Assembly (NCBI GenBank): GCA_964369915.1
Contig: CAYJGG010000053.1
Span: 1 to 13,917 of the forward strand
DNA: 13,917 nucleotides
Origin: RGIG3102 sp964369915
GTDB taxonomy: Bacteria > Bacillota > Clostridia > Oscillospirales > Ruminococcaceae
Direction: 5' to 3'
The stretch's first letter is position 1. Each line of letters opens with the position of its first letter. This document shows positions 1-7,190 of the stretch, piece by piece. The position numbers and the translations under genes are program-made. The notes below the pieces were generated by a model. That model did no database searches. It saw only the letters and a list, made by a program, of their open reading frames with translations, and was not told the origin of the DNA.

Positions 1-18
1 TTTTATATCTTTATTATT

Positions 19-507
19 TTAATAATTAAAAACTCCTAAAAGAGATTCATCATTTTCTATCCACTCTTTAAAAACATCAATAACTCTAAAATTTTCTTCA
101 TCATCACGGATAACAACTCTTTTAATTCCTGCGTTTATAATTAATCTTTTGCACATAGAACAGCTGTTTGTGTTTTCAACGATTTTTTTTGTAACTGCAT
201 CTATTCCGCATAAATAAATAGTTGCGCCCATCATTTTCTCTCTTGAAGCTGAAATAATTGCGTTTGCCTCTGCATGAACACTTCTGCAAACTTCGTATCT
301 TTCGCCACGAGGAATATTAAGTTCTGTTCTTATACATCTATTTAAATCAAGGCAGTTTTCTCTTCCCCTTGGAGCTCCAGTGTAGCCTGTTGCTATTATT
401 TCATCATTGCTAACGATTATTGCGCCGTAGTTTCTTCTAAGGCAAGTTCCTCTTGAAAGTGCCATTTGGGCTATATCTAAATAATAATTTTCTTTACTTT
501 TTCTCAT
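19..507 (-). CDS. Deoxycytidylate (dCMP) deaminase, ComEB-like
   Basis: Predicted zinc-dependent cytosolic enzyme that converts dCMP to dUMP, feeding thymidylate synthesis. The 162-residue protein has the cytidine/deoxycytidylate deaminase zinc signature: H78-A-E80 (His zinc ligand and catalytic Glu) and C116-S-M-C119 (the two Cys ligands), followed by RLIINAGI, which is typical of dCMP deaminases rather than of Cdd. The motif reads SCSMC where many relatives have PCxxC; I recall this variant from clostridial homologues. Length fits the family. The start is supported by AAGGAAG nine bases upstream (517-523, minus strand). The gene is divergent from cdd, so two pyrimidine deaminases share one upstream region. 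Family assignment is firm; dCMP as substrate is inferred from overall similarity. The ComEB name comes from the Bacillus competence operon, but no competence genes are seen here. Confidence 0.9.
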   Translation of the reverse strand: MRKSKENYYLDIAQMALSRGTCLRRNYGAIIVSNDEIIATGYTGAPRGRENCLDLNRCIRTELNIPRGERYEVCRSVHAEANAIISASREKMMGATIYLCGIDAVTKKIVENTNSCSMCKRLIINAGIKRVVIRDDEENFRVIDVFKEWIENDESLLGVFNY

Positions 508-594
508 TTTAAAATTCTTCCTTTTTGAATATTAAATTCTAATATAATTTTAAAGCAAAAACACAAAATAATCAATGAAAATTTTTATAATATA

Positions 595-603
595 TGTTAT
601 AAT
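595..603 (+). promoter_or_regulatory. Extended -10 promoter of cdd-rsmA
   Basis: TGTTATAAT is a perfect -10 hexamer (598-603) with the upstream TG of an extended -10. A weak -35 candidate, ATGAAA, lies at 575-580, 17 bases away. A second TATAATAT sits 12 bases upstream (586-593), so two -10-like elements are in tandem. Transcription would start near 610, giving a leader of about 50 bases before the cdd start codon, with AGAGAGG (642-648) as ribosome binding site. Confidence 0.6.
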
Positions 604-659
604 ATTAAAATAGCAATTTAAAAAATGATTATTATATAAATAGAGAGGATTTATTTTTT

Positions 660-1082
660 ATGAATATAACAAATGAAATGAAAAAAGAGCTTATAAATGC
701 CGCTTTAGAAGGGCAAAAAAAAGCATATGCACCATACTCAAAATTTAATGTGGGTGCTGCTGTTTTAGGAGAAAACGGAGTTATCTACACTGGCTGTAAT
801 ATAGAAAACGTATCATACGGATTAACTGTTTGTGGTGAAAGAACTGCTATATTTAAAATGGTTTCAGAAGGATGCACTTCTTTTGTGGCTTTAGCAGTTG
901 TAGCCTCAGAAGAGCCAGGCGGTTCTGCTCCTTGTGGCGCTTGCAGACAAGTTATCGTTGAGTTTTCTAAAGATTTAGATACAACACCTATTATAGTAGC
1001 GGGCAAAAATGGAGAATATAATGAATACACTCCTAGCCAATTAGTTCCTAATGCATTTACAAAGTTTGTGTCAAATGAGTAA
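660..1082 (+). CDS. cdd: Cytidine deaminase
   Basis: Hydrolytic deaminase of cytidine and deoxycytidine to uridine and deoxyuridine in pyrimidine salvage; a small tetramer-type, zinc-dependent cytosolic enzyme. The 140-residue length is typical. Visible motifs: N-terminal AYAPYSKFNVGAA, substrate-binding TGCNIENVSYG (residues 44-54), C58-G-E60 (zinc Cys and catalytic Glu) and P91-C92-G-A-C95-RQ (remaining zinc Cys ligands). The start follows GAGAGG (643-648) with an 11-base spacer. Its last eight bases overlap the most likely start of rsmA, so the two are probably translationally coupled in one transcript. The divergent neighbour encodes the related dCMP deaminase. High confidence. Confidence 0.96.
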   Translation: MNITNEMKKELINAALEGQKKAYAPYSKFNVGAAVLGENGVIYTGCNIENVSYGLTVCGERTAIFKMVSEGCTSFVALAVVASEEPGGSAPCGACRQVIVEFSKDLDTTPIIVAGKNGEYNEYTPSQLVPNAFTKFVSNE

Positions 1083-1935
1083 AGAATTAACTAATTTATC
1101 ATATATTAAAGATTTAGCTAATCGCCATAATTTTGCTTTTCAAAAAAACTTTGGACAGAATTTCATTGTAAATGCTGGGATTTGTCCTAAAATAGTTGAG
1201 TATGCAGAAGTGAATGAAAATATTGGCGTTATTGAAATCGGAACAGGGATTGGAGTTTTAACAAAAGAGCTTTGCAAAGTGGCAAAAAAGGTTGTTGCGA
1301 TTGAAATTGATAAAACATTAATGCCCGTTATAAATGAAACGCTAGCTGAATTTAATAATTTTAAAGTTATTAATAAAGACGTTTTAAAAACGGATATACT
1401 ACAAATTATAAAAGAAGAATTTGAAGGAATGGAAGTTGTTGTGTGTGCAAATCTGCCATACTATATAACTAGCCCTATTATAATGAAGCTTTTAGAAGAA
1501 AAATTGCCGATTAAAAATATCACTGTTATGGTGCAAAAAGAAGCGGCAACAAGAATTTGTGCAAAAGAGGGAACTCGAGATATTGGAGCTATTAGTTTGG
1601 CTGTAAAATATTATAGTGAGCCAACGATTTGCTTTAATGTGTCCCCTGGTAGCTTTTATCCACCACCAAAAGTTACAAGTAGCGTTATAAGGCTTGATAT
1701 TTTAAAAGAAAAAACAGTGAATCCAAAAAGCGAAAAGAAAATGTTTTCATTAATAAGAGCTGGATTTAATCAAAGAAGAAAAACTCTAGTAAATGGAGTT
1801 TCTTCAGGCATAGGAATAGCAAAACAAGAAGTTGAAACAGCATTAGAAACATTAAATTTAAATAAATTATCAAGACCAGAACAGCTAACACTTAAAAATT
1901 TTGCTGATTTATCAGATATATTATTTAAAGATTAA
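1075..1935 (+). CDS. rsmA: 16S rRNA adenine(1518/1519)-N6 dimethyltransferase
   Basis: Also called KsgA. It dimethylates two adjacent adenines in the 3'-terminal helix 45 of 16S rRNA with S-adenosylmethionine, a late step in 30S assembly. N-terminal KNFGQNF and the SAM loop E54-I-G-T-G-I-G60 are visible, as is the adenine-methyltransferase motif IV N126-L-P-Y129-Y and the C-terminal AGFNQRRKTL signature. I chose ATG 1075 (286 residues), because the resulting N terminus (MSKELTNLSYIKDLANRH) matches the family. An in-frame ATG at 1051 would add eight residues from inside cdd that do not look like this family. Neither start has a clear Shine-Dalgarno site, and 1075 overlaps the cdd stop by eight bases, so reinitiation from cdd translation is likely. 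Confidence 0.95.
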   Translation: MSKELTNLSYIKDLANRHNFAFQKNFGQNFIVNAGICPKIVEYAEVNENIGVIEIGTGIGVLTKELCKVAKKVVAIEIDKTLMPVINETLAEFNNFKVINKDVLKTDILQIIKEEFEGMEVVVCANLPYYITSPIIMKLLEEKLPIKNITVMVQKEAATRICAKEGTRDIGAISLAVKYYSEPTICFNVSPGSFYPPPKVTSSVIRLDILKEKTVNPKSEKKMFSLIRAGFNQRRKTLVNGVSSGIGIAKQEVETALETLNLNKLSRPEQLTLKNFADLSDILFKD

Positions 1936-1968
1936 AAATGCAATTAAAAAAAATAGTTTTAGAATAAA

Positions 1969-1988
1969 GTTTAAAATTGATTTTAAAC
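1969..1988 (+). terminator. Possible weak terminator hairpin after rsmA
   Basis: GTTTAAAATTGATTTTAAAC is a 9-base perfect inverted repeat around a two-base centre. A T-run follows at 1995-2002 after a short gap. The stem is almost all A-T and the T-run is not adjacent, so termination would be weak at best. It could instead be a chance palindrome in AT-rich DNA. Confidence 0.3.
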
Positions 1989-1990
1989 GA

Positions 1991-2031
1991 AGAGTTTTTT
2001 TTAAATAGCTTATAAATAAAAGAAAAACTCT
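1991..2031 (+). repeat. Inverted repeat in the leader of the CPBP gene
   Basis: AGAGTTTTT (1991-1999) and its exact complement AAAAACTCT (2023-2031) are separated by 23 bases. The right arm ends four bases before the AAAGGAG ribosome binding site of the next gene (2035-2041). If transcribed, it could form a hairpin next to the translation start. I see no known riboswitch or T-box signature in it. Confidence 0.4.
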
Positions 2032-2050
2032 AAAAAAGGAGATATGAAAA

Positions 2051-3067
2051 ATGGAAATGGAATTAAACGAAAATATTAATATAGAAAAAAATGCAAAAAG
2101 TGAGTATTCAAAAACAGGTTTTGCTTTTTTTATAATGACAGCCGCAGTTATTATAGCTCAAATTTTGCTTTCTTTTATATTAGAAATGGTGCCGAGTGTA
2201 GCTAGTAATTTTAATATAACAACAATTATTTTAACTGGCTCATTTTACCCTATTGGATATTTTATTTTATATTCAATGCTAGGCAAAAAAAATAAAGAAT
2301 TGCCACAACTAGAAAAAAATAAAATGGGTAAAAAAAGATTTTTTCAATTGTTTACAATGAGTTATTTCTTAATGATTTTGGGGAATATTATTGGACTTAT
2401 AATAACAAGTTTTGTTGGTGATATTAAAGGAGATGCTGTTGATAATGTTTTAGTTGAAACAATAACAGCTTTAAGCCCTTGGGTTTCTTTACTGCTTGCT
2501 GTTATCCTAGCTCCAATATTTGAAGAACTATTCTTTAGAAAATTTTTAATTGATAGAATTCATAGATTTGGAAAAGTTCCGGCTATTGTTGTTTCGGGAT
2601 TAATGTTTGGCTTATTTCACGCAAATTTAAATCAGTTTTTCTATGCGTTTTTTCTAGGTATGATTTTATCATATATCTATTTAAATTATGGGGATATTAA
2701 AATTTGCATTTGGCTTCATATGCTTATAAATTCTATTGGATTTATTTTCACAATGCTATCTTCTTTAATAGATTTAGAAACTATAGAACAAATATCGGCG
2801 CTAGATCCATACGCACAAGAAAGCGCAGATTTAATAATGCAATCAGCAGGACCAATAATCTTTATGGGAATTGCAAGTTTATTCGTTCCAATAGTTGTTA
2901 TTATGGGCTTTATATCATTTTTAAAAAATATAAAAACATTTAAAGAATATAATTTATATAGTAAACAAACAGAAGTTATATCAACAAAATCTGCATTAGT
3001 AAATAAAGGGATGATATTATTTATAATTTTAACAGGAGCTCAAATTATTCTTCAATTAATATTATAA
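2051..3067 (+). CDS. CPBP-family intramembrane metalloprotease (CAAX protease/bacteriocin-processing type)
   Basis: Polytopic membrane protein of 338 residues with the Abi/CPBP glutamic-protease motifs: E158-E-L-F-F-R163 (EExxxR), F-H190-A-N-L-N194 (FxxxN/H motif) and W221-L-H223-M-L-I-N227. These place it in the CPBP family (type II CAAX prenyl protease-like). About eight or nine hydrophobic segments are visible, roughly at residues 24-44, 55-76, 100-122, 143-162, 176-194, 195-212, 217-240, 270-295 and 318-338, after a charged cytosolic N terminus. The start has AAAGGAG (2035-2041) nine bases upstream; ATG 2057 is a less likely alternative. Family members act in bacteriocin self-immunity or maturation, or are uncharacterised. 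No bacteriocin gene is nearby, so the substrate is unknown. Confidence 0.88.
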   Translation: MEMELNENINIEKNAKSEYSKTGFAFFIMTAAVIIAQILLSFILEMVPSVASNFNITTIILTGSFYPIGYFILYSMLGKKNKELPQLEKNKMGKKRFFQLFTMSYFLMILGNIIGLIITSFVGDIKGDAVDNVLVETITALSPWVSLLLAVILAPIFEELFFRKFLIDRIHRFGKVPAIVVSGLMFGLFHANLNQFFYAFFLGMILSYIYLNYGDIKICIWLHMLINSIGFIFTMLSSLIDLETIEQISALDPYAQESADLIMQSAGPIIFMGIASLFVPIVVIMGFISFLKNIKTFKEYNLYSKQTEVISTKSALVNKGMILFIILTGAQIILQLIL

Positions 3068-3096
3068 AATTTTTATTATAATAAACACTAAAAAAC

Positions 3097-3125
3097 AAAA
3101 AGGAATGGCATTGCCATTCCTTTTT
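3097..3125. terminator. Bidirectional intrinsic terminator between CPBP gene and malY
   Basis: Stem AGGAATGGC (3101-3109), three-base loop and GCCATTCCT (3113-3121), flanked by an A-run (3097-3100) and a T-run (3121-3125). The flanking runs allow it to work on both strands, which suits the convergent genes on either side (stops at 3067 and 3148). Confidence 0.9.
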
Positions 3126-3147
3126 ATATTAAAGTTTAGTAATAAAA

Positions 3148-4347
3148 TTATTTTAATTCAAAAACAGTTTCCATTTTTTTAATAGCTTTTTGAATTAATG
3201 AATTTGGGCAAGCGCAATTAAATCTTAAATGAGTTTTTCCGTGGAAAGTTCTGCCATCGTTTACGATAATTCCAACTTCTCTTAATTTTTTTAATACATC
3301 TTCAACGTCCATGCCAGTGTCTTCAACGTCTATCCATAGTAAATATGTTCCTTCAGGCAGTGAAGTTTTAACGCCTTTAACTTTATTCAAAAAGAAATCG
3401 GCTAAATCTTCTTGATTTTTTCTTATATATTTATTCATTTCATCAACATATTCTTCGCCGCCCTCATAAGCGCCGATTAAAGCATGAACTGAAAAGACAT
3501 TAAGCATATTATAATGTGAAGAAGATGCAACTTTAGTGATTTTTCTATTCATAGTAGGGCAATGGATAATTGAATAAGCGCCAACTAGCCCTGCTAGATT
3601 AAATGTTTTTGATGGAGCGTATAAAGCCATTGTTATTTTTTTTGCAACATCGCTAACTGATTGAGTTGGAATATGTTTTGAAACTTTATCAACAACAAAA
3701 TCTGCCCAAATTTCATCTGAAAGAAGCATAACATCATGCTTTTCGCATAAATCAACAACAGATTGAATTTCCTCTTTAGTCCACACACGCCCTGTTGGAT
3801 TATGAGGCGAACAGAATATAAGTGCAGGGATTTTATTAGCGATAATTTTAGCTTCCATATCCTCTAAATCAAGGCGATAAATTCCGTTTTCATCTTGTTT
3901 TAATTCAGAATAAACTAAAAATCTGCCAGCGGCTTTAGTTGTGCCTTGAAATCCAGTATAAGTAGTTTGATTTATTAAAATATTATCACCAGGCTGAGTG
4001 TAAGCGTAAATAAAACTAGCAAGTCCGCCTAGAACAGAGTTTTGATACATAATATTATCTCTTTGTATACCACAAGTTCCATAGCGTTTTTCTTGCCAAG
4101 AGCTAACAGCATTTACATATCTATCAGGCAAAAAGAAATAACCGTATAAAGGATGCTCAACTCTTTCTTTTAAAGCGCTAACCACAGAAGGTGCTGTTGC
4201 AAAATCCATATCGGCTACCCACATAGGAATAACATCTTCTTTTTTAACATCAGTATAAAAAGGGCTACTTTCAAGTTTTGTTAAATCCCATTTAATAGCG
4301 TCTTTGTCCCATCTATCCCAGACGGTGTCAAAATATTTTTGATCCAT
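3148..4347 (-). CDS. MalY/PatB-family PLP-dependent C-S lyase (aminotransferase class I/II fold)
   Basis: Predicted cytosolic pyridoxal-phosphate enzyme of 399 residues, the usual length for MalY/PatB cystathionine beta-lyases. These cleave cystathionine or cysteine conjugates to a thiol, pyruvate and ammonia. N-terminal DRWDKDAIKWD and PMWVADMDF are family hallmarks. The fold type I core shows S180-P-H-N183-P-T-G, D211-E-I-W-A-D and the Schiff-base lysine K247 in APSKTFNLAG. A late arginine in THLRFN should bind the substrate carboxylate. The ribosome binding site is AAGGG with a somewhat long spacer. An extended -10 promoter lies about 80 bases upstream, leaving a leader with a possible nine-codon reading frame. 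It is divergent from prmA with no obvious pathway link. Family call is strong; exact substrate (cystathionine, cysteine or another) cannot be read from sequence. Confidence 0.92.
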   Translation of the reverse strand: MDQKYFDTVWDRWDKDAIKWDLTKLESSPFYTDVKKEDVIPMWVADMDFATAPSVVSALKERVEHPLYGYFFLPDRYVNAVSSWQEKRYGTCGIQRDNIMYQNSVLGGLASFIYAYTQPGDNILINQTTYTGFQGTTKAAGRFLVYSELKQDENGIYRLDLEDMEAKIIANKIPALIFCSPHNPTGRVWTKEEIQSVVDLCEKHDVMLLSDEIWADFVVDKVSKHIPTQSVSDVAKKITMALYAPSKTFNLAGLVGAYSIIHCPTMNRKITKVASSSHYNMLNVFSVHALIGAYEGGEEYVDEMNKYIRKNQEDLADFFLNKVKGVKTSLPEGTYLLWIDVEDTGMDVEDVLKKLREVGIIVNDGRTFHGKTHLRFNCACPNSLIQKAIKKMETVFELK

Positions 4348-4429
4348 AATAATATTACCCTTGCATTACTCTTGTAAAAACCATTTTTTAAAAGTAAGGC
4401 TACCCTTTCATTTTTAAATTTATAAAAAT

Positions 4430-4458
4430 ATTATATCACAAAAAATGTGTGCAAACAA
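4430..4458 (-). promoter_or_regulatory. Extended -10 promoter of malY
   Basis: Read on the minus strand: TTGTTT (-35, plus positions 4453-4458), 17 bases, then TGA-TATAAT (-10 at 4430-4435 with TG at 4437-4438). The predicted start of transcription is near 4423, giving an untranslated leader of about 75 bases. Confidence 0.65.
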
Positions 4459-4514
4459 TAAAATTTTATCAAGATGAAATTATGGTGAAAATCGAAGATA
4501 AATAAAGTATTTCA

Positions 4515-4543
4515 TTGAAAAAATATAGCTGAAATGGTATAAT
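4515..4543 (+). promoter_or_regulatory. Promoter of the prmA-rsmE-vanY-aroQ operon
   Basis: TTGAAA (-35, 4515-4520), a 17-base spacer ending in TGG, and TATAAT (-10, 4538-4543). It is the best sigma-A type promoter in the window, with an extended -10. Transcription would start near 4550, about 26 bases before the prmA start codon. Confidence 0.8.
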
Positions 4544-4575
4544 TATATACATTAAATAAAAAGGAATTGATAATT

Positions 4576-5487
4576 ATGCAATGGACAGATATTAAAGTTA
4601 CAACTTTAAAAAAATATGAAAATATATGCGAAATGATAGGCGGTGAAATATGCCCATCGGGAATTCAAATTGAGGATTATAGCGATTTAGAACAAGAAGT
4701 TTTAAATATAGCTCATATCGATTTAATTGATGAAGAGTTAATAAATAAAGATAGAGATAAAATTATAGTTCATCATTATATTTCGCCTCAAAGAGATGCA
4801 CAAGATGTTATTTTGCAATTAGAAAATGCATTAAGTAATCTTTTAGTTGAGTATTCAATTAGCGTTGAATATGTTAATCAAGAAGACTGGGAAAACAGCT
4901 GGAAAGCCTATTATAACCCTATTGAAATTGGCGAAAAATTAGTTGTTTGTCCTTCTTGGATTGATTATAAAACTAATAAAACTGTTTTAAAATTAGATCC
5001 TGGAATGGCTTTTGGCTCTGGCACTCATGAAACAACGTATTTATGCCTTGAAGTGTTAGAAAGAGAAGTTAAAAAAGGAGATAGAGTTTTAGATATTGGA
5101 ACAGGTAGTGGTATTTTAGGAATAGGTGCTGCTCTATTAGGAGCAAAATCTGTTGAAGGGGTTGAAATAGATCCTACTGCTGTAAAAGTGGCAAATGAAA
5201 ACTCGATTTTAAATAACACACAAAATATTTTTACAATTTCGCAAGGAAATCTGACAAAAAACACCAGTGGCACTTATGATATAATAGTAGCAAATATTGT
5301 AGCTAATGCAATTATTATGCTTACAAAAGATGTTAAAAGGCTAATTAGTGAGAATGGAATTTATATTATGAGTGGCATTATTTTAGAAAGAGAAGAAGAC
5401 GTTTTAAATGCATTAAAAGAAAATGGATTTAAAGTTAAAGAAATTTTAAGAAAAAATAATTGGACCTGCTTGATTGCCTCTTTGTAA
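4576..5487 (+). CDS. prmA: Ribosomal protein L11 methyltransferase
   Basis: SAM-dependent enzyme that methylates lysines and the N terminus of ribosomal protein L11. The 303-residue protein (family about 310) has an N-terminal substrate-binding domain (about 1-100) and a C-terminal class I methyltransferase domain. It carries the PrmA hallmark D141-P-G-M-A-F-G-S-G-T-H, the SAM motif D173-I-G-T-G-S-G and the NPPY-like A239-N240-I-V-A. I place the start at ATG 4576, which has AAGGAA (4561-4566) nine bases upstream. An in-frame TTG at 4567 directly abuts that site and is an unlikely start. First gene of a four-gene run with its own strong promoter. prmA followed by rsmE is a common pair in Bacillota. 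Confidence 0.96.
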   Translation: MQWTDIKVTTLKKYENICEMIGGEICPSGIQIEDYSDLEQEVLNIAHIDLIDEELINKDRDKIIVHHYISPQRDAQDVILQLENALSNLLVEYSISVEYVNQEDWENSWKAYYNPIEIGEKLVVCPSWIDYKTNKTVLKLDPGMAFGSGTHETTYLCLEVLEREVKKGDRVLDIGTGSGILGIGAALLGAKSVEGVEIDPTAVKVANENSILNNTQNIFTISQGNLTKNTSGTYDIIVANIVANAIIMLTKDVKRLISENGIYIMSGIILEREEDVLNALKENGFKVKEILRKNNWTCLIASL

Positions 5488-5491
5488 AAGC

Positions 5492-5509
5492 TAGCAAAAT
5501 ATTTTGCTA
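5492..5509. repeat. 18-base perfect palindrome between prmA and rsmE
   Basis: TAGCAAAATATTTTGCTA is perfectly self-complementary with no loop, starting five bases after the prmA stop. No T-run follows on the plus strand (the next bases are A-rich), so it is not a standard terminator for prmA. It could be an mRNA processing or stability element, or a protein-binding site. Confidence 0.5.
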
Positions 5510-5563
5510 AAATAAAAAACCATAATAAAAATATATTATTTATAATAATAAGAAAGAGTATAT

Positions 5564-6289
5564 ATGGCGCATAGATATTTTTTAGATAGTGTAAATGAAA
5601 ACACGGCTATAATTTTGGGCGATGAGGCAAAGCATTTAATAAAAGTGATGCGTGTAAAAATTTTAGATGAGTTAGTTTTAACGGATAAAAAAGGCTTTGA
5701 TTACATAACAAAGGTAAAAGAAATTAACCAAAATGAAATTCACTGCGAAATTATTAAAAAAGAAAAAAACCTTGCCGATCCTAAAAAACAGCTCACTGTT
5801 TTTATGGCACTACCAAAAAGCGATAAATTAGAAATGATAACACAAAAATTATGCGAGCTTGGAGTTTTTGATTTAACTCCTTTTGTGAGCGAATTTTGTG
5901 TTGCCCAAAAAAGCAAAAAAGAAGATAACAAACTTTCAAGACTTCAAAAAATTTCAGATGAAGCAGCAAAGCAATCTGCAAGAAGTGTGCCGATGAGAGT
6001 GAAAAATACACTTACATATAAGGAATTTTTATCCAATATAAAAACTTTTGAAAAAGTATTGCTTTTTTATGAAAAAAAGGATAAAATAGAGGGCTGGCAA
6101 AATTTAAAGAGCTTTAATAACGTGGCAATAGTTATTGGAAGTGAAGGTGGATTTTCAAAAAGAGAAGTTGATGATATGATTGAAATGGGAGCAGAAGTTG
6201 TAAATCTTGGAAATAGAATTTTAAGATGCGAAACCGCAGCAATCACTGCCACATCGCTAGTTCAGTATGAGTTAGGAGAATTAGAGTAA
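5564..6289 (+). CDS. rsmE: 16S rRNA (uracil-1498-N3) methyltransferase
   Basis: SPOUT-class (knotted) SAM enzyme that methylates U1498 of 16S rRNA in the assembled 30S subunit. The 241-residue protein has an N-terminal PUA-like part (MAHRYFLD, then DEAKHLIKVMRVK) and the C-terminal knot with G192-S-E-G-G196 and L220-R-C-E-T-A225. Most relatives have GPEGG; the Ser for Pro change is minor. MALPKSDKLEMITQKLCELGV is a typical family segment. The start follows a purine-rich AGAAAGAG (5551-5558). Its stop TAA shares a base with the ATG of the vanY gene (TAATG), so the two are translationally coupled. High confidence. Confidence 0.95.
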   Translation: MAHRYFLDSVNENTAIILGDEAKHLIKVMRVKILDELVLTDKKGFDYITKVKEINQNEIHCEIIKKEKNLADPKKQLTVFMALPKSDKLEMITQKLCELGVFDLTPFVSEFCVAQKSKKEDNKLSRLQKISDEAAKQSARSVPMRVKNTLTYKEFLSNIKTFEKVLLFYEKKDKIEGWQNLKSFNNVAIVIGSEGGFSKREVDDMIEMGAEVVNLGNRILRCETAAITATSLVQYELGELE

Positions 6290-7173
6290 TGGCAGAAAAA
6301 AGACGTAGAATAAGTGAAGAAAAAAGAAAAATACTTGCTAAAAAAAGAAAACGCAAAAAAATGTTTTATTCAATAGTTGGAACAATTTTAGCGCTTGCTA
6401 TTTTGGCTAGTGCTGTTTTGTTAACGGTGGAACTCGTGTCTGGGGATAAAAATCAAACAGGCGATGAAATTATATCACAAGATACATCGCAAGAAACGTC
6501 TTCACAAACATTAGATAATGAAGAAATAGTTAATAGCAAAACCGAAGAACTAACACCACAAGAAACCCAAGTCCCTGTAAATGACATTCCCCCTGAAGGC
6601 GATTTTGGAATGCTAGTGAGTGTTAGTAATCCATTACCATCAGATTATGTGCCAGAAGTGAGAGCTATTGAGGGAACAGATAAACTATTCGATGTAAGAG
6701 CGGCAGATGATTTAGAAAGAATGCTATCTGATGCAGCGGCGGCTGGATATCCTATGTATTTAGTGTCAACTTATAGAACAATAGAATATCAAGAAGGTTT
6801 ATATAATAGAAAAGTTAATGAGTATATAAACGCAGGATACAGCGAAGAATCAGCAAAAACAGAAGCGGCAAAATGGGTTGCAATTCCGGGAACGAGCGAA
6901 CATAATTTAGGGCTTGCAGCAGATATTGTTTCGTCAACTTGGTATAACACAAATTCAGATTTAACTCAAGAATTTGAAAATACCGAACATTTCGAGTGGC
7001 TAAAAGAAAATTCACCAAGTTATGGCTTTTTGATAAGCTTTCAAAAAGGCAAAGAAGATATAACCGGAATAGTATATGAGCCGTGGCATTATAGATACGT
7101 TGGAGTTGAACTTGCTACATATCTAACTAATAACAATTTATCACTTAATGAATATCACGAGATGATAAATTAA
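6289..7173 (+). CDS. Membrane-anchored D-alanyl-D-alanine carboxypeptidase, VanY/peptidase M15B family
   Basis: Predicted zinc peptidase that trims the terminal D-Ala of peptidoglycan stem peptides outside the membrane. Order: a very basic cytosolic tail (residues 1-24, 14 Lys/Arg), one hydrophobic segment (about 26-48), a Thr/Gln/Glu-rich linker (about 50-105), then the M15B domain. Zinc and catalytic motifs are complete: R163 in STYRT, S203-E-H205-NLGLAA-D212, and E264-P-W-H267-Y-R-Y. AGGAG (6274-6278) inside rsmE is ten bases before ATG 6289, which supports this start over Met25, which has no such site. The 294-residue length fits VanY/DacY proteins. No vanA/vanB-type genes surround it, so it is a housekeeping carboxypeptidase rather than a resistance gene by context. 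Confidence 0.92.
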   Translation: MAEKRRRISEEKRKILAKKRKRKKMFYSIVGTILALAILASAVLLTVELVSGDKNQTGDEIISQDTSQETSSQTLDNEEIVNSKTEELTPQETQVPVNDIPPEGDFGMLVSVSNPLPSDYVPEVRAIEGTDKLFDVRAADDLERMLSDAAAAGYPMYLVSTYRTIEYQEGLYNRKVNEYINAGYSEESAKTEAAKWVAIPGTSEHNLGLAADIVSSTWYNTNSDLTQEFENTEHFEWLKENSPSYGFLISFQKGKEDITGIVYEPWHYRYVGVELATYLTNNNLSLNEYHEMIN

Positions 7174-7190
7174 AAAAACAGGAGAACAAA

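Noticed and set aside
785..1030. Minus-strand open frame of 81 codons inside cdd.
   Set aside because: Shadow of a confidently identified gene, with no domain and no upstream signals. The same holds for frames antisense to or overlapping prmA (5025-5273), rsmE (5740-6252), vanY (6815-7018), the dacF-type gene (10589-10777) and the last gene (13673-13909).
1051..1074. Upstream in-frame ATG for rsmA, adding eight residues.
   Set aside because: It lies deeper inside cdd, has no ribosome site, and the extra residues do not match RsmA N termini; ATG 1075 gives the family-like start.
2051..3067. CPBP protease as part of a bacteriocin or immunity cluster.
   Set aside because: No precursor peptide, ABC exporter or modification enzyme is present on either side.
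4567..4575. TTG start for prmA, adding three residues.
   Set aside because: It directly abuts the AAGGAA ribosome site; ATG 4576 has proper spacing.
4348..4575. Riboswitch or T-box upstream of malY, given its link to sulfur amino acids.
   Set aside because: No T-box GGTGG-type sequence, SAM-box-like conserved core or terminator hairpin is seen in the roughly 75-base leader.
6289..7173. VanY-type gene as a vancomycin-resistance determinant.
   Set aside because: No vanH/A/X or two-component genes nearby, and it sits in a housekeeping operon; a normal wall-maturation role fits better.
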